A stretch of DNA of 6,459 nt, from contig JASGCG010000098.1 in assembly GCA_030054235.1 (NCBI GenBank), forward strand, positions 1 to 6,459, given 5' to 3'. How positions within the stretch are numbered: position 1 is the first letter of the stretch; each line of letters starts with the position of its first letter. This document shows positions 1 through 6,459 of this stretch, piece by piece. Source of the DNA: Bacteroidia bacterium. GTDB lineage: Bacteria > Planctomycetota > Phycisphaerae > Phycisphaerales > SM1A02. The notes below the pieces were generated by a model. That model searched no databases, was not told the origin of the DNA, and saw only the letters and a program-made list of their open reading frames with translations. The position numbers and the translations under genes are program-made.

Positions 1-1681
<1,681 letters not shown>

Positions 1682-1682
1682 C

Positions 1683-1726
1683 GCTGCGCACGCAGCCTGT
1701 CGCTGCGCCGGCGCACTGAGCGCTCA
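1683..1726. repeat. Cluster of short palindromes at a convergent gene junction (possible weak bidirectional terminator)
   Basis: The 42-base gap between the livF stop and the stop of the opposing 319-aa gene holds three short inverted repeats: GCTGCG/CGCAGC at 1683-1696 (best as a 5-bp stem with a 4-base loop), the perfect palindrome TGCGCCGGCGCA at 1704-1715, and the perfect palindrome TGAGCGCTCA at 1717-1726, which includes the stop codon of the minus-strand gene. CGCTGCG also occurs twice (1682-1688 and 1701-1707). No T-tract follows on either strand, so this is not a classical intrinsic terminator. A structural role in stopping convergent transcription is only a guess. Confidence 0.35.
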
Positions 1727-2683
1727 CCATTCGTCGACGTTGACCTGATGGACCTGCGCCATCAGCCGCCGCGGCGGGAGGTCACCGAGTTCATCGGGCC
1801 GGTCGTCGTAGGCCACGCGGTCGCAGGTGTAGAAGCCATCGAACGTGTAGCCCTGGAGCTTCTCGACCTCGCGGACGGCCAGGTCCTCGAGCTCGGTCAT
1901 CGAGCCTGCGGTGGCCCACAGCGAGACGTACGCACCCTTGTCGCGGTGGCCGATGCGACCAGCCAGCACGGTCGCGAACCAGAGCGTCATGCCGAGCTCG
2001 CGCCCGCCCTCGTCGAGGTTGGCGCCCGGATCGATGTTGAGCTCCAGATCGAGCGCATCGCGCAGCTGCATCAGGATGTCATCGAGGTCGGGGCACTTGA
2101 GGTCGTCGAGCGCCAGCACTTCGCGTGGCTTGGTGGGCGGCTCGGTGGCCCGCTCAAGCGATTCGGGCCACGTCTCCTGCACCTCACGCAGCCCGTGGCG
2201 GTGCAGCAGGCGCTGGACCTGGCGGCGCATCGACACCGGCACCGTGATGCACAATCCCTTCCACGAGTCCATGAAGACCTCGACGAACGGTTCTTCGGCG
2301 TTGCAGCCGACGCCGATCGAGGCGTCCTCGTAGATGATGGGCTCGTATTCCTTCCAGACGGCCTCAAACTCGTCGAAGGGCAGTTCCTTGCGGCCGAGGT
2401 AGACGTCGAGGTTGCGATACGCATCGCGCGAACCGACTTCGACGATCGGCATCACCATCTCGGGCATCAGGTCGAAGGCATCTTGGATCAGCGGCTTCAG
2501 GCGATCGTGGCTGACCACCACATGGAAGGCGTAGGTGTCGGGTTCCTCGCCCTCGGCGATGTTCATGTTCACCACGTATCCCTGCGTGGGCTCGGGCAGG
2601 TCGACCGGCTCAAGACCGAGCGGCAGCGCGTACGAACCGACCTTCGCGCGTTCAAGATCGGTCCGGATGCGGTAGGTGTCCAT
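1724..2683 (-). CDS. Hypothetical protein, 319 aa, acidic, soluble
   Basis: I do not recognise this protein. It is 319 residues, clearly acidic, with no signal peptide and no convincing membrane segment, so it is probably cytoplasmic. The N-terminal part (about 30-175) looks like an alternating strand/helix domain, with runs such as GYVVNMNIAEG, YAFHVVVSHDRLKPLIQDAF and WKGLCITVPVSMRRQVQRLL. A proline-rich linker near 180-187 (TEPPTKPRE) leads to a second part (about 188-319) with a helix around DLDDILMQLRDALDLELNI and a C-terminal end rich in Asp. Four isolated cysteines (127, 145, 197, 287) show no CxxC spacing. The frame is open further upstream to 2953, but that extension would cover much of the preceding YkgJ-like gene and has shadow-like composition, so I chose the ATG at 2683. 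It begins 28 bases after that gene. No Shine-Dalgarno is visible; see the -10-like hexamer at 2690-2695. Confidence 0.8.
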   Translation of the reverse strand: MDTYRIRTDLERAKVGSYALPLGLEPVDLPEPTQGYVVNMNIAEGEEPDTYAFHVVVSHDRLKPLIQDAFDLMPEMVMPIVEVGSRDAYRNLDVYLGRKELPFDEFEAVWKEYEPIIYEDASIGVGCNAEEPFVEVFMDSWKGLCITVPVSMRRQVQRLLHRHGLREVQETWPESLERATEPPTKPREVLALDDLKCPDLDDILMQLRDALDLELNIDPGANLDEGGRELGMTLWFATVLAGRIGHRDKGAYVSLWATAGSMTELEDLAVREVEKLQGYTFDGFYTCDRVAYDDRPDELGDLPPRRLMAQVHQVNVDEW

Positions 2684-2689
2684 GGTGCG

Positions 2690-2695
2690 ATGGTA
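2690..2695 (-). promoter_or_regulatory. Possible -10 element for leaderless transcription of the 319-aa gene
   Basis: On the minus strand TACCAT (4 of 6 matches to TATAAT) ends 6 bases before the ATG at 2683, and there is no Shine-Dalgarno between them. Transcription would begin at or next to the start codon. The -35 region at 17 bases spacing is TTCGTG, which is poor. A hexamer with 4 of 6 matches can occur by chance, so this is tentative. Confidence 0.22.
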
Positions 2696-2711
2696 GGGGC
2701 GCGCGGCGGAA

Positions 2712-3197
2712 TCACGAAGCGGCTTCGGCGGCCGCGAAGGCCGCCAGGAGCGAGCGCCATTCCGCGTAGCGATAGGGAGCGCCCAGCCGATCGTGCAGCG
2801 ATCGGATCTCGTGGTGGCAGCGCTCGGCCAGCGCGGATTGCCAGCCCGCGGGATCGCGGTCGCAGAAGTAGATGCGGCAGCCAGGCGGGCGGACCGCGTG
2901 CACGCTGCAGCCACCCGAGAGGAATGGGCAGGTGCCTGCGGCCAGTGCAGCATCGACCTCGGACGCGGAGGGACGTCGCGCGAGCCTCGACCATGTCCAC
3001 GCAGTCTCGAGCCCCGTGAGGTAGAGCTGATGGCCGTGCGCCTCGAAGCCGCAGCACCGACCGCTGCTCACGCAGAGCGGTCGCTGCACGCGCACCTCCG
3101 CGGCGATCTCGTCGTGGAGCCGCGCGATCGTGGACTGTGCATCAATGGATGCCGCCGCTGCACGCCAACCGGCGATCACGGCAGGATCGATCACCAT
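2712..3197 (-). CDS. YkgJ-like cysteine-cluster protein with a Cys-to-Ser change in the metal motif
   Basis: This 161-residue protein resembles the YkgJ family (zinc/iron-chelate-binding, CxxCxxCC), whose members are thought to bind a metal or iron-sulphur centre; the biochemical role is not established. The core motif is at residues 42-49 (CVSSGRCC), so the first, third and fourth cysteines are present but the second position is Ser45 (codon AGC at 3065-3063, one base from TGC). Further cysteines follow the family order: Cys90 (TCPFL), Cys97 (GGCSVHAVRPPGC, where VRPPGC matches the family's RPxxC), Cys107, Cys112 and Cys127. No signal peptide or membrane segment is visible. The ATG at 3197 overlaps the end of the preceding YkgJ gene by 7 bases, which suggests translational coupling; no Shine-Dalgarno is seen. 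The 319-aa gene follows after 28 bases. The family assignment rests on the cysteine pattern and the neighbouring paralogue. Confidence 0.82.
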   Translation of the reverse strand: MVIDPAVIAGWRAAAASIDAQSTIARLHDEIAAEVRVQRPLCVSSGRCCGFEAHGHQLYLTGLETAWTWSRLARRPSASEVDAALAAGTCPFLSGGCSVHAVRPPGCRIYFCDRDPAGWQSALAERCHHEIRSLHDRLGAPYRYAEWRSLLAAFAAAEAAS

Positions 3198-3652
3198 GGT
3201 GCGTCGCCGTTGTCGCGCAGGTCAAGATCCCGCTGGATCCTGATCTGCTCGATCGGCACGAGTTTGCCCTGGTCCATGCCCGGACACGGAGCGTGCTTCT
3301 TGGCCATGACCCACGCCCGGCGGCTCTCGAGGTTGTCGGGCCAGAACGGCCAGGTGCGGCACTGGCTCGGTCGAGAGCGATAGACCTTGCACAGGGCCTT
3401 GCCCGGCATCGTCTCGCGGTCGAGGAACGTGCAGTCCATGCCGTGCGGCGTCGAGTGCTCGGTCAGGCTGCGTCGGTCGCGCACGAGCCGGGTGAAGCGC
3501 GCGAGGAAGTCCTCGTGCGGGATGCCAAGCTCGGCGGCCATCGCCTTGCCTTCGTCGTCGGTGAACCACACGGCACCCTCGCCACCGGTGCAGCAGTTGC
3601 CGCACATCGTGCACTCGAAGCGAAGCCCGTCCTTGTACCACTCCTCGGCCAT
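3191..3652 (-). CDS. YkgJ family cysteine cluster protein (CxxCxxCC)
   Basis: This is a 153-residue member of the YkgJ / zinc- or iron-chelate-binding family (PF03692 type by motif). The intact motif CTMCGNCC lies at residues 14-21, followed by Cys74 (MDCTFLD), Cys88 (ALCKVYRSRPSQC), Cys98 and Cys123 (APCPG); the RPSQCRTWPFW run is very typical of the family. These cysteines probably bind a metal centre, but the reaction or partner is unknown. It has no signal peptide or membrane segment and is likely cytoplasmic. The start is well fixed: an in-frame TAG (3664-3662) lies three codons before the ATG at 3652. No Shine-Dalgarno precedes it. It is the first gene of a three-gene minus-strand cluster and overlaps the next YkgJ-like gene by 7 bases. 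The rpoC terminator lies 33 bases upstream, so this cluster probably has its own promoter. Confidence 0.92.
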   Translation of the reverse strand: MAEEWYKDGLRFECTMCGNCCTGGEGAVWFTDDEGKAMAAELGIPHEDFLARFTRLVRDRRSLTEHSTPHGMDCTFLDRETMPGKALCKVYRSRPSQCRTWPFWPDNLESRRAWVMAKKHAPCPGMDQGKLVPIEQIRIQRDLDLRDNGDAPW

Positions 3653-3658
3653 GCGGCG

Positions 3659-3664
3659 AGTCTA
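3659..3664 (-). promoter_or_regulatory. Possible -10 element for leaderless transcription of the YkgJ cluster
   Basis: On the minus strand TAGACT (4 of 6 matches to TATAAT) ends 6 bases before the ATG at 3652. Only 33 bases separate the rpoC terminator stem from this ATG, so any promoter placed after the terminator must be very close to the start codon. A weak -35-like TTTCTC lies 16 bases upstream and would be the T-rich tail of the rpoC terminator. The spacing to the ATG is the same as at the 319-aa gene. This is tentative. Confidence 0.28.
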
Positions 3665-3680
3665 GCCCCGCACCGCCCAA

Positions 3681-3709
3681 GAGAAAGGCCCCGGCGCGTG
3701 CCGGGGCCT
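3681..3709 (-). terminator. Intrinsic terminator of rpoC
   Basis: The inverted repeat AGGCCCCGGC (3686-3695) and GCCGGGGCCT (3700-3709) forms a perfect 10-bp, very GC-rich stem with a 4-base loop. Read on the minus strand it is followed by TTCTCTT after the final stem T, giving a T-rich tail; on the plus strand no T-run follows. It sits 46 bases after the rpoC stop codon, so it should end rpoC transcription before the YkgJ cluster. Confidence 0.82.
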
Positions 3710-3725
3710 GAGGTCATGCTGGGTT

Positions 3726-3744
3726 CGATCGCCCGCGGCGATCG
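3726..3744. repeat. Short hairpin between the rpoC stop and its terminator
   Basis: CGATCGCC (3726-3733) and GGCGATCG (3737-3744) form a perfect 8-bp stem with a 3-base loop (CGC). It lies 11 bases after the rpoC stop and 16 bases before the terminator stem. No T-tract follows it, so it may protect the mRNA 3' end or help the terminator, or may be incidental. Confidence 0.5.
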
Positions 3745-3755
3745 TGTCGAGCGGC

Positions 3756-6459
3756 TCACTCGCCGTCGTCGCTCGCTGCTTCGGTGGACTCGCCACCATC
3801 CGCCACGTACTGCTCCTGCGGGGTGAAGGCCGACAGGTCGCTGATCGTGGGGCTTTCGCCCGGACGCTCGGCGCCGTGCAGCTCAGCCTCGTCGGTGGCG
3901 CCGGCCAGGTAGCCGTAGTCACTCGACTCGCTGCCCGCAGGCTCATCGACGAGCTTGCGGATGCGCAGCGTGGCGTAGGGCTCGAAGCCCGTGCCTGCCG
4001 GGATCAGGTGACCCAGCAGCACGTTCTCCTTGAGACCCTGGAGCGTGTCGACCGCACCCTTGAGCGCGGCCTCGGTGAGCACCTTGGTCGTCTCTTGGAA
4101 GCTCGCGCCCGACAGGAACGACTCGCTCTGGAGGCTTGCCTTGGTGATGCCCAGGAGCAGCGTGCGCACACGGGCGGGCTTGGTCTTGACGGTCTTGGCA
4201 GGCTCGCGACCGGCCTCTTCGGCGGTGGCGTTGGCTTCCTTGATCTCGTCCTTGGGATAGACCTTTCCGTTGACGAGCAGCGTGCCGCCCGCATCGACCA
4301 CCTTGAGCGAGCCGGCGAGGTCGTTGTTGACCTGCGCATGGCGATAGCGCTCGATGACGTCGTTGGGCAGCAGGTCGCTGTCGCCCGGATCGGCCACGCG
4401 CACCTTCGAGAGCATCTGGCGGAGGATGACCTCGATGTGCTTGTCGGCGATGGGCACGCCCTGTGCGCGGTACACGTTCTGGATCTCGTCCAGCATGTAC
4501 TGGTAGAGGGCTTCCTCGCCGTTGATCGCCAGGATCTCGGCGGGCGTGCGTGCGCCGTCGGTCAGGGGCTGACCGGCCTCGACCACGTCGCCCGTGTGGA
4601 CGAGCAGGCGCTTGCCCTGCAGGGCGTGGTGGTCTTCGTGCATGTCCTTCGCGCCCTCGACGTGGAGGCGGATGGTCATCTTGCCCTTGCGCTCGTTCGG
4701 CAGGAGCTCGACGCGACCAGCGACGCGCGCCATGACGGCGGGGTCGCGCGGAAGACGTGCCTCGAAGATCTCCGTGACGCGGGGCAGACCACCGACGATG
4801 TCGGCGCTGCGGCGTTCCTCGCCCTTCGACTGGATGGCGAGCGCGGCGCCGGCGGTGACGGCCTGGCCATCCTCGACCACGATGCGGCTCTTGGCCGGAA
4901 GGTGGTGCAGGTCAAGCACGTGGCCCTGGGCATCTTCGATGGTGACGCGCGGGTGCTTGTCGCCGGTGTGCTCGACGACGATGACTTCGCGCTTGGCACC
5001 CTTGCCCTCGACGCGGATCGTCTCGCCTTCGGCCACGTCGCGGAACCGCACCACGCCGGACTTCTCGGCGAGGATGGGGGTGGAGTGGGGGTCCCACTCG
5101 AGCACGAGGTCGCCCTTCTTGACGGCCGCACCGTTGCGGACCGACATCGTGGCGCCGTAGGGCACCTTGAAGTGGTCGAGCTCGCGGCCCTTGGCATCGA
5201 CGATCGCGACGACACCGGTCTTGCGGAGGACCACCAGGCGGCCCTCGAACTCGACCTCGTTGCAGTCACGCGCCTCGATGGTGCCGGCGAAGGTGGCCTT
5301 CCAGTTGGCTTCGGTCGAGCTGGTGAACGCGATGCCGCCCGTGTGGAACGTGCGCATCGTGAGCTGCGTGCCGGGCTCGCCGATGGACTGCGCGGCGATG
5401 ATGCCGACCGCGAGGCCTTCCTCGACGATCTTGCCGTTGCTCATGTCCATGCCGTAGCACTTGGCGCAGACGCCGCGGGGCGTCTCGCAGGTGAGCGGGC
5501 TGCGCACCATGAGCGCGGGCACGCCGAGTTCCTCGATCTCCACGGCGATCGCCGGGGTGATGAGCTGGCCCTTCTTGACGATCACCTTGTCGGTGCGGGG
5601 GTCCATGACCGACTCGCACGCGGTGCGGCCCTTGATGAGCTCGCGCAGCGGCACGTCGACCTCGTCGCCCTTGTACACCGGTGCCTTGCGCACGCCGCGG
5701 TTGGTGCCGCAGTCGTGCTCGAGCACCACCACGCTCTGCGCCACGTCGCACAGCTTGCGCGTGAGGTAGCCGGAGTCGGCCGTCTTGAGCGCGGTGTCGG
5801 CGAGACCCTTGCGGGTGCCGTGGGTCGAGCTGAAGTACTCGAGCACCTTCAGGCCTTCGCGGAAGTTGCTCTTGATGGGCGTCTCGATGATCTCACCGCT
5901 CGGCTTGGCCATGAGGCCGCGCATGCCGGCGAGCTGCTGCATCTGGCTCTTGTTGCCACGTGCGCCCGAGTCCATGAAGAGGTACACGGGGTTCAGGTAG
6001 CGCTTGCCCTTGTCGCTGGCTGCGGGCTTCTCGTCCTTGCCGAGGATCGGGGTCTCGCGGCCGGTGCCCGGCTCGCGACGGTCCTGCTTCAGCGTGTCGA
6101 TGAGCATGCCCGAGAGCTGGTCGCGGCACTTCGCCCACTGGTCGAGCACCTCGTTGCGGCGCTCCTCGTCGGTGATGTTGCCGTCCTCGTACTTGCGCAT
6201 GGCCGCCTCGGCCTTCTTCTGCGTGGCGGCGATGAGCTTGTCCTTGTCGTTGGGGATGCGCAGGTCGCTGATGGCGAACGACAGGCCCGAGCGGGTGCTC
6301 GTCTTGAAGCCGATCTCCTTCAGGTCGTCGAGCAGCTTGATCGTGGCGGCCTTGCCCAGGCGGGCGAAGGTGTCATCGATGACGCGCGCTGCGCCCTTCT
6401 TGCCGAGCACGCAGTTGTAGAACGGCATGCCGTCGGACAGGATCTCGCTGAGCAGGATG
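3756..6459 (-). CDS. rpoC: DNA-directed RNA polymerase subunit beta', C-terminal ~900 residues (5' partial)
   Basis: RpoC is the beta' subunit of RNA polymerase. The frame is open from the window edge (first whole codon at 6458, reading [15 protein letters not shown]), so the N-terminal part, including the clamp and the catalytic NADFDGD loop, lies outside. Visible residues include the [20 protein letters not shown] region at about 164-183, the bridge helix at about 203-235 ([18 protein letters not shown]...), and the second zinc site with Cys250, Cys324, Cys331 and Cys334 all present. The trigger-loop N-terminal half ([21 protein letters not shown]) is at 355-375 and its C-terminal half ([16 protein letters not shown]) at 553-568, split by a long insertion. 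The C-terminal [32 protein letters not shown] block and GTGFEPY are typical. Compared with E. coli from memory it has extra residues near 124-153 and 717-764 and an acidic tail of about 60 residues. rpoB is expected upstream. A terminator follows the stop. Confidence 0.98.
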   Translation of the reverse strand, partial: ILLSEILSDGMPFYNCVLGKKGAARVIDDTFARLGKAATIKLLDDLKEIGFKTSTRSGLSFAISDLRIPNDKDKLIAATQKKAEAAMRKYEDGNITDEERRNEVLDQWAKCRDQLSGMLIDTLKQDRREPGTGRETPILGKDEKPAASDKGKRYLNPVYLFMDSGARGNKSQMQQLAGMRGLMAKPSGEIIETPIKSNFREGLKVLEYFSSTHGTRKGLADTALKTADSGYLTRKLCDVAQSVVVLEHDCGTNRGVRKAPVYKGDEVDVPLRELIKGRTACESVMDPRTDKVIVKKGQLITPAIAVEIEELGVPALMVRSPLTCETPRGVCAKCYGMDMSNGKIVEEGLAVGIIAAQSIGEPGTQLTMRTFHTGGIAFTSSTEANWKATFAGTIEARDCNEVEFEGRLVVLRKTGVVAIVDAKGRELDHFKVPYGATMSVRNGAAVKKGDLVLEWDPHSTPILAEKSGVVRFRDVAEGETIRVEGKGAKREVIVVEHTGDKHPRVTIEDAQGHVLDLHHLPAKSRIVVEDGQAVTAGAALAIQSKGEERRSADIVGGLPRVTEIFEARLPRDPAVMARVAGRVELLPNERKGKMTIRLHVEGAKDMHEDHHALQGKRLLVHTGDVVEAGQPLTDGARTPAEILAINGEEALYQYMLDEIQNVYRAQGVPIADKHIEVILRQMLSKVRVADPGDSDLLPNDVIERYRHAQVNNDLAGSLKVVDAGGTLLVNGKVYPKDEIKEANATAEEAGREPAKTVKTKPARVRTLLLGITKASLQSESFLSGASFQETTKVLTEAALKGAVDTLQGLKENVLLGHLIPAGTGFEPYATLRIRKLVDEPAGSESSDYGYLAGATDEAELHGAERPGESPTISDLSAFTPQEQYVADGGESTEAASDDGE
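4809..5330 (-). other. Trigger-loop insertion domain of RpoC (SI3-like)
   Basis: About 174 residues separate the two halves of the trigger loop (TMRTFHTGG and [15 protein letters not shown]). The segment has the character of the E. coli SI3 insertion made of sandwich-barrel-hybrid motifs: [15 protein letters not shown], a [18 protein letters not shown] run close to the E. coli WDPHTMPVITEVSGFVRF, and a second [11 protein letters not shown] turn. In E. coli this domain affects pausing and catalysis. Its presence supports a Gram-negative type lineage. The boundaries are approximate. Confidence 0.8.

Noticed and set aside
2684..2953. N-terminal extension of the 319-aa protein to 409 residues
   Set aside because: It would overlap the YkgJ-like gene by about 240 bases, and the extension is Arg/Ala/Ser-rich with shadow-like composition. 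The change of character at MDTYRIR marks the real start.
1748..3019. 423-codon open frame on the plus strand
   Set aside because: It runs antisense through the 319-aa gene and the second YkgJ-like gene and has the His/Arg/Asp/Val-rich composition typical of a high-GC shadow frame. The minus-strand frames carry recognisable motifs and regular gene spacing.
3137..3826. 229-codon plus-strand open frame spanning the YkgJ gene, the terminator and the rpoC end
   Set aside because: It crosses a clear terminator and two recognised genes on the other strand and has no recognisable sequence.

Overview
The window is high-GC bacterial chromosome with tightly packed genes and no mobile element, CRISPR array, tRNA or rRNA that I can see. 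The RpoC sequence (bridge-helix region, a long insertion in the trigger loop, lineage-type inserts and an acidic tail) together with paired YkgJ-type cysteine-cluster genes suggests a Gram-negative member of the Planctomycetota, possibly Phycisphaerae. This assignment is an inference from general resemblance; no database search was possible.

Layout. Positions 1-1681 (+ strand) hold the end of a branched-chain amino acid (LIV-type) ABC transporter operon: a 5'-truncated livG-type ATPase followed by livF, joined by an ATGA stop/start overlap. The permease and binding-protein genes (livH, livM, livK type) would be expected upstream, outside the window. A 42-base convergent junction (1682-1723), full of short palindromes, separates it from the minus-strand genes. 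Positions 1724-3652 (- strand) hold a compact three-gene cluster, in transcription order: a 153-aa YkgJ-family CxxCxxCC protein, a second 161-aa YkgJ-like protein overlapping it by 7 bases, and after 28 bases an unrecognised 319-aa acidic soluble protein. Positions 3756-6459 (- strand) hold the C-terminal ~900 residues of RpoC, ending in a strong intrinsic terminator at 3686-3709.

How the parts relate. LivG and LivF form the heterodimeric ATPase pair that powers a LivHM-type permease. RpoC is the beta' subunit of RNA polymerase and is unrelated to the transporter; its terminator isolates it from the downstream YkgJ cluster. The three-gene cluster may be one transcript. Two of its genes (first and third) lack a Shine-Dalgarno sequence and have a TAnnnT-like hexamer exactly 6 bases before the ATG, which is compatible with leaderless transcription.

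The most unusual observation is in LivG: about 89 residues with two strongly hydrophobic segments are inserted, in frame, between Walker A and the Q-loop of an otherwise intact ATPase. This would make a normally peripheral cytoplasmic ATPase a membrane-anchored one. The second YkgJ-like protein also carries a Cys-to-Ser replacement inside its metal-binding motif. I found no evidence of a complete new defence or mobile system here.
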